The notes: a model not told the origin generated them from the letters alone. A DNA stretch of 22,272 nucleotides from CAIWTU01 sp035686205 (GCA_035686205.1 DASRZQ010000142.1:1-22272), one strand, 5' to 3'; shown: positions 1-8,299, numbered from the stretch's first letter. Program-made: numbers and translations.

Positions 1-414
1 GAATGCTACAACTGTCACCCGGGTCCGAAGACCGGATTTCTTCGCGGAAGCATGTTCCGGGCCGGATTAAGCTGCAAGGACTGCCATGGAGACATGAACG
101 CCATGGCCGCTTCGCTCAACTCGGGCCGCCAGCCCTGGCTGCAGGAGCCGGGTTGCGGAACCTGTCACGGCTCGAAGTTCCAGGAGAACGCGAATACCCT
201 GTTCCGTGATTCGGTGCTCAATAACTCGCGGGACTCCCTGATGAGCGGCAAGATCTATTGCGAGGCCTGCCACAACAGCCCCCATGCTGAATTTACCTCG
301 TCGGGCACCGCGGACAATATCATTCCGCAGCAGCTTCAGGGCGACAGCTACTGGATATGGAACTGCTACGTCTGCCATACGGATTACGTGCCGCCGCCCC
401 AGGTTCACATGTAA
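1..414 (+). CDS. Multihaem c-type cytochrome, 3' end only
   Basis: The window opens inside this gene, and the last 137 residues are visible. Five CxxCH haem-binding motifs can be read: CYNCH, CKDCH, CGTCH, CEACH and CYVCH. Haem would attach covalently to the cysteines, so the protein should act in the periplasm or at the outer surface as an electron carrier. The spacing is irregular and the tail (PPPQVHM) carries no membrane helix. Five haems in about 130 residues is typical of the multihaem cytochromes of metal-reducing and related anaerobes. The total haem number, the signal peptide and the partner genes lie outside the window, so no specific family can be named. No clear terminator follows. 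Confidence 0.9.
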   Translation, partial: ECYNCHPGPKTGFLRGSMFRAGLSCKDCHGDMNAMAASLNSGRQPWLQEPGCGTCHGSKFQENANTLFRDSVLNNSRDSLMSGKIYCEACHNSPHAEFTSSGTADNIIPQQLQGDSYWIWNCYVCHTDYVPPPQVHM

Positions 415-549
415 ACCGCCTTATTGCTGATTATTGCATGCCTTCTTCGGAATTTAATGCAATACAACCGCCGGCGAATGCTGTATTATTGTGACATTTG
501 AAGACCTGATCCCGATTTCCGGGGATATTCCTGGTAAGAAGGCGGCGTA

Positions 550-1428
550 ATGGGGCAGTTGTGGGTTTATGTTTCGCTTTTGTCGGCAATAGGTGACGCC
601 CTGCGGGACTTTTCCGCGAAAAGGTCTCTGACCGAGGTCGATTCCATCCTTTTTGCATGGCTTATTTTTGCCATACCTCTGCCCATAATTTACCTCGCCG
701 ATTTTATATGCGGCGTTCCCAAACCCGCTCCCGGCTTCTATTCGGCAATTTTTATCGCTCTGCCGCTGGAAATACTTGCCCAGATACTGTATATGCGGGC
801 ACTTCGCCTGTCGCCCCTCGGCCTGGTCGCACCCCTTCTTTCTCTTACGCCCGTTTTCATGCTGGTGATTCCCTACCTGCTGATCGGCGAGAAGATTGGC
901 TTGACCGGCGGGGCGGGAGTACTGATGATCGCCGCCGGCGCATGGGTTTTAAACGCTGGCACGGCCAGAAAAAGCATCCTGGAGCCTTTCAGGGTGCTTT
1001 TGCGTGACCAGGGCGCCGTATGCATGTGCGCGGTGGCGCTGCTCTTTTCTTTTACGGCCACCCTGTCCAAAAAGGCGATTGCCCTTTCGTCCCCCGCCCA
1101 CTACATGGCCGTTTACTGGACTTTCCTCATCATCGGGATGTCGCCGATAGTTTTGCTGACACACCGGGGCAGGTTGCGCGAGGTGATATCGGGAGGCGCG
1201 GTCGGAAAGGCCCTGCTGCCGGCGCTGATCTTCGTAACCGCCGTTTTTGCCGCCGCTTACGCCATGAGCCTGACCAAGGTTACCTACGTAAACACCGTGA
1301 AGAGGCTCAGCGCACTGTTCAGCATTCTTCTGGCGGGCGCTTTCCTGAAGGAGGAATCCATAAGGGAGCGGTTTTCGGGGGCGGCGCTGATGGCCTCGGG
1401 ATTCGCGCTCATCGTGCTGTTCGGCTGA
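550..1428 (+). CDS. EamA/DMT-superfamily transporter
   Basis: The 292-residue protein is almost entirely hydrophobic, with about ten predicted membrane segments in two similar halves. This is the normal length and organisation of drug/metabolite transporters with two EamA repeats. Conserved-looking features include the first-helix region ending DFSAKRSL, a segment near residue 90 rich in LGLVAPLLSLTPVF, and the start of the second repeat near residue 165 (TATLSKKAIALSSP). It should sit in the inner membrane and export or import a small metabolite; the substrate cannot be read from sequence. The ATG follows an AAGAAGG stretch. It stands alone between the cytochrome and a YbjN-like gene. Confidence 0.85.
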   Translation: MGQLWVYVSLLSAIGDALRDFSAKRSLTEVDSILFAWLIFAIPLPIIYLADFICGVPKPAPGFYSAIFIALPLEILAQILYMRALRLSPLGLVAPLLSLTPVFMLVIPYLLIGEKIGLTGGAGVLMIAAGAWVLNAGTARKSILEPFRVLLRDQGAVCMCAVALLFSFTATLSKKAIALSSPAHYMAVYWTFLIIGMSPIVLLTHRGRLREVISGGAVGKALLPALIFVTAVFAAAYAMSLTKVTYVNTVKRLSALFSILLAGAFLKEESIRERFSGAALMASGFALIVLFG

Positions 1429-1520
1429 AAATGCCGGCTGATTTCGTTTTTGTTTTCTGCTAATATTTTTTTGAATCAGGATAATAAGATATGCCGTTTG
1501 CTGGATAAAGGGAATTTGCG

Positions 1521-2000
1521 ATGAAACCGGCACTTGAAGCAGCAAAAAATTATCTGAAGTCGAAACGGATAAGGTACGAATCAACTGCGGCGAACTCCCT
1601 GTGGTTCTCACTTCTCGTTCCTACTCCTGAAACTCGGGAAACACCCAACAGGATAGTTTCCTGCGGCATCAGCATGCCGGAAAATAATGACACAATGATT
1701 AATTTCACCGCCACGGTGATGGCTGTGGAAGTTTCGGAGGAAAATACTGCCGGCATTTCAAACGCGCTGATTAAATTTCAGAGCTCCGAACTCAAGTCAG
1801 GGAAGATTGTCCTGCATCCAGACGGGACGATTCTTTACCATCTCACGCAATTCCTCTGTTCAGGGGGGACGACCGATGAAAGGGCAATCGGTGCAATGAT
1901 CGCTACTGCCGTGCTCGAAATCGCGTCGATTTTCATGCTCCGCGACAATGCCGTAAAAATCATGCCTCTCGCCACGGTAACCCGCTTCGGAATGGCCTGA
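1521..2000 (+). CDS. YbjN-like protein of unknown function
   Basis: This 159-residue protein has no signal peptide and no membrane helix, so it is probably cytosolic. The N-terminal half reads as alternating beta strands. The second half has a strand (GKIVLHPDGTILYHL), then a helix after a GGTTDERAIG turn. That order resembles the YbjN/sensory-transduction-regulator fold, which is related to type III secretion chaperones. The resemblance is judged by eye and is weak. An AAAGGGA stretch lies about ten bases before the ATG. It converges on the sirtuin gene with about 50 bases between them. Function is unknown. Confidence 0.6.
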   Translation: MKPALEAAKNYLKSKRIRYESTAANSLWFSLLVPTPETRETPNRIVSCGISMPENNDTMINFTATVMAVEVSEENTAGISNALIKFQSSELKSGKIVLHPDGTILYHLTQFLCSGGTTDERAIGAMIATAVLEIASIFMLRDNAVKIMPLATVTRFGMA

Positions 2001-2048
2001 ATAGGCGCCATACATTTTTTCCTTTCGCCCGAAACAAAAATATTTCGC

Positions 2049-2852
2049 TTATACACTCTGATGTCTGACATCCCCGTCAAATCCCAGGCTTTGCGCGACC
2101 CGCGAAAAATATGTGTCGAGGTCCGCTTCGACGAACCGGCGATTGGCGGCCGGAGAGAGCCTGACCTTTCCCATGTTGACGACCACGACCGTGGCGTTCG
2201 TCATCCTCGGCAGCATCGAAGCGGGATATACCTCCAGGGATGAGCCGAGGACCAGGAGCAGGTCGCACCGCTCGGTAATACCCGCGGCTTTTTCGAAGCC
2301 GCGTACGGCCTCCCCGAAAAAAACCACGTCCGGCTTTACTACCCCGTTACAATGGGGACAGGTCAGGACCGGGCACGACGGGCTCGTGCGGATAGCCTCG
2401 ACCCACCATTCGTATGACTTGCCTTCAACGGAGTAATCGCGGCACCGGGTGCATGAGGCGGACCAGTAAGATCCGTGGAGTTCAATGACGTTCCGCGAGC
2501 CTGCGAAATGGTGCAGGGCATCGATATTCTGGGTGATTATTCCTTTCAGGATTCCCTTATCCTCCAGGATGGAAAGGAAGCGGTGGGTAAAGGTCGGTTG
2601 GATCTCTCTCAGCATGGCGGCGAAATCGCGGGTAAACTCGTAGAACGGCCGGGGGTTCTTTCTGAAATAGACGATGTTGAATACCGTATCGGGATCGTAC
2701 TGTCTGGTAACGTAAAGGCCTTTCGGTCCCCTGAAGTCCGGGATGCCGGCCGCGGTCGAGATGCCCGCCCCCGTCAGCGCTACCACCGACGACGAGTTCC
2801 GGATCAACTCGGCGCATTCTTCGGGCTCAAACTGCACAATATCCTTATTCAT
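2049..2852 (-). CDS. Sir2-family NAD-dependent protein deacylase
   Basis: Sirtuins remove acyl groups from lysine using NAD+ and release nicotinamide and O-acyl-ADP-ribose. The 267-residue protein shows the family motifs in order: GAGIS (28–32), PDFRGP just after, TQNID (107–111), the catalytic histidine in LHGS (H126), a four-cysteine zinc site (C134, C137, C165, C168) and GSSLEVYP (203–210). I chose the ATG at 2852, which starts MNKDIVQ. The longer frame to 2921 would add 23 basic residues not usual for the family. A GGGAG lies about ten bases upstream, so the start is reasonable but not certain. It is cytosolic and monocistronic. There is no neighbouring acetyl-CoA synthetase gene to suggest its target. 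Confidence 0.92.
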   Translation of the reverse strand: MNKDIVQFEPEECAELIRNSSSVVALTGAGISTAAGIPDFRGPKGLYVTRQYDPDTVFNIVYFRKNPRPFYEFTRDFAAMLREIQPTFTHRFLSILEDKGILKGIITQNIDALHHFAGSRNVIELHGSYWSASCTRCRDYSVEGKSYEWWVEAIRTSPSCPVLTCPHCNGVVKPDVVFFGEAVRGFEKAAGITERCDLLLVLGSSLEVYPASMLPRMTNATVVVVNMGKVRLSPAANRRFVEADLDTYFSRVAQSLGFDGDVRHQSV

Positions 2853-3150
2853 ATGTCGCAGGCTCCCGTTCTGTTTTCTTCGTTTACTTTTAGCAACCGG
2901 CAGCACATAATGTACGAGCATAGCTCAAACGGGCCACTTTTCAACCTGAATCCGTGAGCATGAAAGCCGCAATGGGTAAAATGCCGGGGTTTACTCGTGA
3001 CCCGTGACCGTGATCTGTGTCCGTGAAATGACTTTGCGGGTTACGAAAACTGGACACGATTCTCGAAAAAAATCGAGGCATTCCAGGCGATTGAAGGCTT
3101 GCATGCTCAGGGATTCAGGTTCAAATAAATATCCCGGGAGGTATTTGAAA

Positions 3151-3690
3151 ATGGGCAAACAGTACAAGTGTCTTACGGAAAAAGATATCGGATTTGCCGG
3201 GCGCCAGCATCTCTTTTTCATTGCCAGCGCCTGCGGAAAAGAGGTCAACCTCGCCCCGAAGGGCGAAGATTGTATTCGTTTCCTTGACGAGAAAACCATT
3301 CTCCTACTTGACTTTCCGGGCAGCAGCAACCGTACCGGCAGGGACATCGAGGCGGGCGGGGAAGTGACCCTGATGTTTTGTTCCTTTGAAGAGGAGCCGA
3401 AGGTGCTCCGCATTTTCTGCAAAGGCGATCTTGTTGAAAAGGATTCCCCGCGTTTCGTCGAACTGGTGAAAAATTTCCCGTCGGTCGATCCGGCGATCGT
3501 CCGTCAATTGTTCAGGCTCGACATTTACGCGGTGGAAACGAGCTGCGGATTGAGCGTGCCAGTGATGAGATTCGAAAAGACGAGGGAAAAGGGTGTAAGT
3601 CATTGGGCTTCAAAGAAGGAAAGCGAGGGAACGCTGGATGCCTACATCAAGTCCCACAAGGAGCCTCCCGCGCTTGACGATATCGGATAA
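3151..3690 (+). CDS. Pyridoxamine 5'-phosphate oxidase-family flavin protein
   Basis: The 179-residue protein has the pattern of the split-barrel FMN-binding (PNPOx-like) family. Near the N-terminus is RQHLFFIASA. A segment with VNLAPKG and a hydrophobic strand before a glycine/asparagine turn (LDFPGSSNRTGRDI) follows, and then a VTLMFCSFE strand. Members usually bind FMN or F420 and act on small substrates or as stress proteins; the reaction cannot be assigned here. The ATG at 3151 is chosen because GGGAGG lies nine bases upstream; an earlier in-frame ATG at 3004 lacks a ribosome site. The last third (EKGVSHWASKKESEGTLDAY) is an extra helical tail. A candidate terminator follows directly. 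Confidence 0.85.
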   Translation: MGKQYKCLTEKDIGFAGRQHLFFIASACGKEVNLAPKGEDCIRFLDEKTILLLDFPGSSNRTGRDIEAGGEVTLMFCSFEEEPKVLRIFCKGDLVEKDSPRFVELVKNFPSVDPAIVRQLFRLDIYAVETSCGLSVPVMRFEKTREKGVSHWASKKESEGTLDAYIKSHKEPPALDDIG

Positions 3691-3695
3691 CATTC

Positions 3696-3723
3696 CGGTC
3701 CGTCCGATTTCGGACCGTGTTTT
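3696..3723 (+). terminator. Candidate rho-independent terminator
   Basis: A 7-bp stem (CGGTCCG at 3696–3702 with CGGACCG at 3711–3717) follows the flavin-protein stop by five bases. A T-rich stretch (TGTTTTCT) follows. The stem is short and the T run is imperfect, so it is only moderately convincing. It lies in the gap between two convergent genes. Confidence 0.5.
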
Positions 3724-4311
3724 CTACCTCCAGTGAATTTTCTGGTTTTCAAAGTCTATCTTGTAGTGGAAATTGCGGAGAAAATTCATTCCCAGCAGTC
3801 CGTCATGGTTCTCCCTTGGCCCGTCGTGGGGGATGGCGGCAATATCGAAATCCGAAATCCTGTGGGGACCCACTTCGATAAAATCGATCCTGGCCAATCT
3901 CCCCGACACAATCCCACCACCTGCCACTCGCCCCGATATGGAGCGGGTTTTTGAATTCTCCACATTCAGGCCAGCGACAATATCCGAATCCACCGCCGTA
4001 ACAGTCGCACCGGTATCGAGCAGCAAGGTGGCCTGTACCCGATTGCCATTGTATCCCAGGGTCACCGGGACGAGAACCTGGTTGCCGACTATGCGTACAT
4101 CCGTCACATTTCCGGCCGCCTGGCCGCCTGCATAGCTTTTGGTCTTTTTTGCATATTGCCTGGGAATTTTTCCCGGGTCGTCTACGAAATGGATCGTCCC
4201 GTCCCTGTCCGTGTATTTATAGAATTCGGCGTCGGCAGATACGGAAATTGCAACTGAAACCAAAAAAATTATTAATGCCTGAATCAGATTGGCTGTTGTT
4301 CCGCACTGCAT
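3724..4311 (-). CDS. Secreted clan AA (retropepsin-like) aspartic protease with DUF4124 domain
   Basis: The 195-residue protein begins with a signal peptide (hydrophobic core LIQALIIFLVSVAISV, probable cleavage after ADA near residue 28). A short DUF4124-type domain follows, reading EFYKYTDRDGTIHFVDDPGKI. The C-terminal half is a single-domain aspartic protease with the catalytic motif LLLDTGATVT (D99) and the closing GLLGMNFLRNF–KIDF strands. Single-domain enzymes of this type must dimerise to bring two aspartates together. The substrate is unknown, but a periplasmic location follows from the signal. The start at 4311 is preferred over 4359 because CGGAGG lies about nine bases before it and it places the signal peptide correctly. 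Confidence 0.85.
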   Translation of the reverse strand: MQCGTTANLIQALIIFLVSVAISVSADAEFYKYTDRDGTIHFVDDPGKIPRQYAKKTKSYAGGQAAGNVTDVRIVGNQVLVPVTLGYNGNRVQATLLLDTGATVTAVDSDIVAGLNVENSKTRSISGRVAGGGIVSGRLARIDFIEVGPHRISDFDIAAIPHDGPRENHDGLLGMNFLRNFHYKIDFENQKIHWR

Positions 4312-4535
4312 CGGGCAAATCCTCCGGAAAGTTGAATTATGGGATTTCGCGTAATGCAAGGCTCAAAAAACACGAAAAATGCAACATAGCATTTACAAAT
4401 TAGTACGGTTTAAAACTACAAGGCAAGCTTATATCATAATAATTACCGCTTACAAATAAAAAAAAGTAATTTTAATTATATTTAATATATTTCTCGGTAA
4501 TTTTATTTTCGGGGCGTCGAAAAAGAAAGTAAAAC

Positions 4536-4564
4536 TTGCTATTTGTTTCCTAATATCGTATACA
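4536..4564 (+). promoter_or_regulatory. Candidate sigma-70 promoter of the RNA helicase gene
   Basis: TTGCTA (4536–4541) and TATACA (4559–4564) are separated by 17 bases. Transcription would start near 4571, giving a leader of about 250 bases. This is sequence matching only. Confidence 0.5.
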
Positions 4565-4570
4565 TTACAA

Positions 4571-4821
4571 GTCGGGCTATTCATGCCTTGGCGGGCACGT
4601 GGTTTCAGGTTGTTTAATTTCTGATCACTTTTCTTTACCCGCCACGCTCAATCTGTCTCTAACCCTCCCTGCTTCAGCACTTATCCTGAAAACGCAGCAG
4701 TATTCCGGTTGGCGACGATATGTATATGCCATACCGTGCTGTTGCCGTTTCAATTTCCGGGTCAACGGTTGCCCCACCGGCTTGCGCGCCTAACCTCTTT
4801 CTTTATTAATAAGGAATTACC
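4571..4821 (+). promoter_or_regulatory. Long 5' leader of the DEAD-box helicase gene
   Basis: If the promoter at 4536–4564 is right, about 250 untranslated bases precede the helicase. They include a GGCGGG (4590–4595) that can pair with CCCGCC (4638–4643) around a pyrimidine- and T-rich stretch. The leader ends with AAGGA six to seven bases before the ATG. Long leaders are known for cold-inducible RNA helicase mRNAs; applying that here is inference. Confidence 0.4.
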
Positions 4822-6183
4822 ATGACATTTGCAGAACTGCAGCTTACACCGTCCATTCTCAAGGCCGTCAACGAGTGCGGCTACACCGAGCCTACTCCCA
4901 TTCAGGAGCAGGCCATCCCGATCGTCCTTGCCGGACGCGACCTGATAGCGTCGGCGCAGACCGGCACCGGAAAGACCGCCGCGTTCATTCTCCCTTCACT
5001 TCAGCGGCTTGGCATGCCTCCCGCCGCCAAAGGCCGCGGACCGCGCGTGCTCGTGCTGACGCCGACCCGCGAACTGGCCGGTCAGGTCAACGACTCCGTC
5101 CGCGCGTACGGGAAATTCATGCGTGTAAGAAGCGCGACCATTCTCGGCGGGATGCCGTACCGTGAGCAGTTAAGGCTCCTGAGCCAGCCGGTCGACCTGG
5201 TTGTCGCCACGCCGGGCCGCCTGAACGATCACCTGGAGCGGGGACGCATCGACCTCTCCCGGGTCGAGCTGCTGGTCCTGGATGAAGCCGACCGAATGCT
5301 GGATATGGGTTTCATTGAGGATGTTGAAAGGATCGCAGGGAAGACGCCGGCGGGACGCCAGACGCTTCTGTTTTCCGCGACGCTTGACGGTCAGATCGAA
5401 AAACTTGCCAGGGGTTTGCTCAACCAGCCGGAGATGGTTCTGGTAGCCGGCGAGAAGACCGCCAAGCCGGAAATCGAGCAGCGCCTCCTCGTGGCGGATG
5501 ACCTGGAGCACAAGAACAGCTTGCTGCGGCATCTGATAGGCGACGGGTCCATGAAGAGGGCGATCGTTTTTTCCGCGACCAAGCGCGACGCCGACAGCAT
5601 TGCCCGGGAGCTCCGCTCCAGCGGATATTCCGCGGCGGCCCTGCACGGCGACATGAAGCAGCCGGCAAGGAACAGGACCATAGCGGACATGCGCAGAGGG
5701 AAAATCAGGCTGCTCGTGGCCACCGACGTTGCGGCAAGGGGCCTGGACGTGACCGGAATAAGCCATGTCATCAATTTCGACCTGCCCAAGTTCGCGGAAG
5801 ATTACGTGCACCGCATAGGGCGCACGGGCCGCGCGGGCGCGTCTGGAATCGCCATCTCCTTCGTATCCGGGAACGAGGTGGATTGCCTGAAAAGAATCGA
5901 GCGCTATATCGGGCAATCCATTCCCCACCATGTAATTGAAGGCCTTGAGCCTTCCCGGCCTTTGCAGACGAAAGTGGAGAAACGGAATAATCGGGTCCGG
6001 ACGGGAACCGAGGGCAGATCGCGCCGTTTTTCTCCGTCAGGTTCGAAAAATTTCAAGGGAGACGGCAATCGCGGGAGGAGTGGCGCTTCGGTGGGGAAGA
6101 AAAACCAGGCGCGGAGTCAGAATACGGTGGTTGTGGAGTACCGCAGGAGCGGATCGGGCAAGGCCGCGGTAAAGGCAAGCTGA
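4822..6183 (+). CDS. rhlE: DEAD-box ATP-dependent RNA helicase, RhlE type
   Basis: The enzyme unwinds short RNA duplexes and helps ribosome assembly and RNA decay, particularly in the cold. All core motifs are present in the 453 residues: the Q motif (YTEPTPIQEQAIP), motif I AQTGTGKT (45–52), PTRELA (81–86), TPGR (130–133), DEAD (154–157), SAT (185–187), and in the second RecA domain LVATDVAARGLDV and HRIGRTGRAG. After about residue 375 comes a basic, glycine/serine/arginine-rich tail typical of RhlE proteins and thought to bind RNA. The start has AAGGA upstream and is firm. A strong terminator follows. The RhlE assignment rests on domain length and tail type; another DEAD-box subgroup is possible. 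Confidence 0.93.
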   Translation: MTFAELQLTPSILKAVNECGYTEPTPIQEQAIPIVLAGRDLIASAQTGTGKTAAFILPSLQRLGMPPAAKGRGPRVLVLTPTRELAGQVNDSVRAYGKFMRVRSATILGGMPYREQLRLLSQPVDLVVATPGRLNDHLERGRIDLSRVELLVLDEADRMLDMGFIEDVERIAGKTPAGRQTLLFSATLDGQIEKLARGLLNQPEMVLVAGEKTAKPEIEQRLLVADDLEHKNSLLRHLIGDGSMKRAIVFSATKRDADSIARELRSSGYSAAALHGDMKQPARNRTIADMRRGKIRLLVATDVAARGLDVTGISHVINFDLPKFAEDYVHRIGRTGRAGASGIAISFVSGNEVDCLKRIERYIGQSIPHHVIEGLEPSRPLQTKVEKRNNRVRTGTEGRSRRFSPSGSKNFKGDGNRGRSGASVGKKNQARSQNTVVVEYRRSGSGKAAVKAS

Positions 6184-6232
6184 GGACTTCCCGGAAAACG
6201 ATAAAAGCTGAAAACAATTTGTGTTGTTGATG

Positions 6233-6275
6233 GAAGAAGGCCGCTATCCCTTGGGAAGCGGCCTTCTTCATTTTT
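6233..6275 (+). terminator. Rho-independent terminator of the helicase gene
   Basis: A perfect 13-bp stem pairs GAAGAAGGCCGCT (6233–6245) with AGCGGCCTTCTTC (6257–6269). It has an 11-base loop and is followed by ATTTTT. The stop codon of the convergent thioesterase gene (6268–6270) overlaps the right arm, so the two genes end back to back. On the minus strand no T run follows. Confidence 0.9.
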
Positions 6276-6729
6276 CAGTCGCGTAAGCCACGTAATTACC
6301 GGCAAACTTTACGGCGGCCCTGGAATCCTTCATTATCCGGACCTCAAGGGCAATTCGCCCTTTTCCCGCGGCGCGGAACCCATCCACGAATCGTGAATAC
6401 TCGGCCTCTCCGGGAATCGAGCATTTCGCTTCCAGTTCTCCGGTAACGGGGAGACGGTAATTGACGCTGCTTTCGTGGATCACGACATCGCCGGCCAGCT
6501 TTTCTTCCCTCAGCTTGATGGAGAGAAGTCCCCATCCCGCAAGCACCGCCAACGAGTAGAGACTGCCGCCGAAGGCGGTGCCCTTGTCATTGACATTCAG
6601 CCAGAGGGGCGCGCGGAGGACGAGAGTTGAACCGTCATAACCGGCTACCCTTATGCCCATTGCCTTTACCAGCGGGATCTTCGACAGAAGCGAACTTTCA
6701 AGATATTCGGCGAGCGATTGGCTGTCCAT
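6268..6729 (-). CDS. YiiD C-terminal-type hotdog thioesterase
   Basis: The 153-residue protein fits the putative thioesterase family found as the C-terminal domain of YiiD. Its central part reads LRAPLWLNVNDKGTAFGGSLYSLAVLAGWGLL, with the N-x-N-D-K-G-T-x-F-G-G segment that lies over the hotdog helix in this family. A strand near residue 85 (VVIHESSVNYRLPV) and a C-terminal strand (RIALEVRIM) complete the fold. It probably hydrolyses acyl-CoA or acyl-ACP thioesters; the acyl group is unknown. The ATG has AGGAAAG five bases upstream. The gene is divergent from a GDSL esterase with about 107 bases between them. It has no signal peptide. Confidence 0.85.
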   Translation of the reverse strand: MDSQSLAEYLESSLLSKIPLVKAMGIRVAGYDGSTLVLRAPLWLNVNDKGTAFGGSLYSLAVLAGWGLLSIKLREEKLAGDVVIHESSVNYRLPVTGELEAKCSIPGEAEYSRFVDGFRAAGKGRIALEVRIMKDSRAAVKFAGNYVAYATEK

Positions 6730-6836
6730 TCTTTCTTTCCTGTTTCAATTCGAAGCTTGCGAAATTGGAAAATATCGGTAAGGTAAAGACGATAGGATTC
6801 TGTATAACCGATAATCAGATTGAAGAAAACAGAAAA

Positions 6837-7400
6837 ATGGAAACAGGTGAAATCCGACGCAAACTGACTCCTCTCGCTCAGGATGCCGTGATACTGGCAT
6901 TCGGCGACAGCCTCACTTACGGGACGGGAGCAACGGCGGAAAACAGTTATCCCGCGCAACTGGAGCGGATTATCCGGCGCAGGGTCGTAAATGCCGGCAT
7001 TCCGGGGGAGGACACGGAAAACGGGCTCGCCCGCCTGCCGAAGATGCTTGACGGGCATCACCCCTCGCTCGTTATTCTCTGCCACGGGGCAAACGACCTG
7101 AAGCAGGGGCTCGGCGATCTCCAGGCATCGGAAAACATCAGGGAAATGATCCGCATCGCCCGTCGCCGCAATGTTGACGTGCTCCTTCTCGGCATTCCTT
7201 ATCCTACAGTCTTCTCCGCGAAACCGCATTTTTATGCGAAGATCGCCGATGAATTCAGCCTTCTGTTCGAGGGCAACGTGGTGGCGAACGTTCTTATCGA
7301 CCCTTCCCTGAAATCCGATTCCATCCATCCCAATGCCCGCGGCTACAGGCTGATTGCCGAGGCTATAGCGGAGCTTTTGTTCAAGGGCGGATTGCTCTGA
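6837..7400 (+). CDS. SGNH/GDSL-family esterase (TesA-like), cytosolic form
   Basis: The 187-residue protein carries the four SGNH blocks: block I FGDSL with the catalytic S25, the glycine in VNAGIPGEDT (block II), block III GANDLK with N86, and block V DSIHP with D161 and H164. This matches arylesterase/lysophospholipase (TesA-like) hydrolases. E. coli TesA has a signal peptide, but none is seen here (the start is METGEIRRKLTPLAQDAVIL), so it probably acts in the cytosol. The start at 6837 is chosen because earlier in-frame codons would run through the divergent promoter region and into the thioesterase gene. The ribosome site before it (GAAGAAAAC) is weak, so the start is moderately sure. 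Confidence 0.88.
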   Translation: METGEIRRKLTPLAQDAVILAFGDSLTYGTGATAENSYPAQLERIIRRRVVNAGIPGEDTENGLARLPKMLDGHHPSLVILCHGANDLKQGLGDLQASENIREMIRIARRRNVDVLLLGIPYPTVFSAKPHFYAKIADEFSLLFEGNVVANVLIDPSLKSDSIHPNARGYRLIAEAIAELLFKGGLL

Positions 7401-7476
7401 AGAGGAATGTTTACGGCATCCTGCACCATGTCCCGGATAACCCCGCCATCATACACCCCGGAAACTTACATGAAGG

Positions 7477-8094
7477 TCAGGGCGTACCAATTCTAAGCAG
7501 GTACCTGTTGTGCAATTTTGTCAGTAAGGCCAGAGCGGCAAGCGAGCCTATCAGACACCAGAGCATATCGGTTTGCGTGTCCCAGACATAACCCTGTGTT
7601 CCCAGGAAGGCTTCGGTGTCCGTTGGATTGGAGAGGGAAGCCACCCATTCGATTATTTCGTATAATGCTGAAAAAGCCAGTGGTACGGCGACAGATATAA
7701 AGCCAAGCCACTTGCCGCGCCTGAGTGGCGATGTTCGCGACATTATCTCGCGCGTATAAATTGCCGGGCCGAAACCCTGCATGAAGTGTCCGATCTTGTC
7801 ATAATTGTTTCGGGTCCAGCCAAACCACTCTTCCATCCGGAAACCTATCGGCACCTTGGCGTAAGAGTAATGGCCGCCGAGCATGAGGATCATGGCGTGG
7901 ATTGCGATGAGAGTATAGGTTAAATTTGTCAGCGGAAACCTGTTGTACGTAACCAGGATGATCGGTAAAGCGACCATGACCGGGAAGGTTTCCAGGACCC
8001 AGGTGAGGCGGGTATCTTCGAGCCCGATTCCCGACCAGGCCCAGAAGATTAATACCATTACCAGCAACATGGCGGGATACTTATTTGATGTCAT
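7477..8094 (-). CDS. YjdF/DUF2238-family integral membrane protein
   Basis: The 205-residue protein has about five to six membrane segments. It shows the family hallmarks HAMILMLGGHYSYAKVP, the block NYDKIGHFMQGFGPAI, and FSALYEIIEWVAS near residue 145. It ends with VWDTQTDMLWCLIGS and a last helix. Conserved charged residues (D, H, E) inside helices suggest a catalytic or ion-binding role, but no function is established for the family. The ATG has AGGAGA about seven bases upstream. The gene stands alone. Its upstream region opens into the scar region with repeats. Confidence 0.88.
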   Translation of the reverse strand: MTSNKYPAMLLVMVLIFWAWSGIGLEDTRLTWVLETFPVMVALPIILVTYNRFPLTNLTYTLIAIHAMILMLGGHYSYAKVPIGFRMEEWFGWTRNNYDKIGHFMQGFGPAIYTREIMSRTSPLRRGKWLGFISVAVPLAFSALYEIIEWVASLSNPTDTEAFLGTQGYVWDTQTDMLWCLIGSLAALALLTKLHNRYLLRIGTP

Positions 8095-8216
8095 GCGCTA
8101 TCTCCTGTTCAATCTGAAATCCGGGATGGGTCAAGGTGTATCTTCCCGGTCGGTCTTTTTTCCGTTCTGTACGAAGTAAGCCGTTCTTCAAGAGTTCCGG
8201 CGTGCAGTTCACAAGG

Positions 8217-8299
8217 GATAAGAGTGTCAGGTCTACACCTTGACACTTTTATCTCGATATTCACCTGACTTGTCAATGTGTAGACCTGACACCCTTATC
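8217..8299. repeat. Large imperfect palindrome containing GTGTAGACCTGACA
   Basis: The arms at 8217–8245 and 8271–8299 are 29 bases each and pair with only two mismatches around a 25-base spacer. The core word is TGTCAGGTCTACAC and its complement. The arms would form a strong hairpin in single-stranded DNA. No T run at either end argues for a terminator role. Such isolated hairpins often belong to REP-like or transposon-derived repeat families, but a copy count across the genome is needed. Confidence 0.8.

Larger units (their letters stand above)
4312..4821. other. AT-rich divergent intergenic region
   Basis: No gene is seen in these 510 bases. The part near 4400–4520 is very AT-rich and could hold promoters for the minus-strand protease gene. 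The part from about 4570 to 4821 is the probable leader of the RNA helicase gene and is annotated separately. Confidence 0.7.

Noticed and set aside
949..1611. 220-codon minus-strand frame
   Set aside because: It lies antisense to the EamA transporter and the start of the YbjN-like gene; its composition is typical of a shadow frame.
2475..2957. 160-codon plus-strand frame
   Set aside because: It is the complement of the sirtuin gene, whose motifs are unmistakable.
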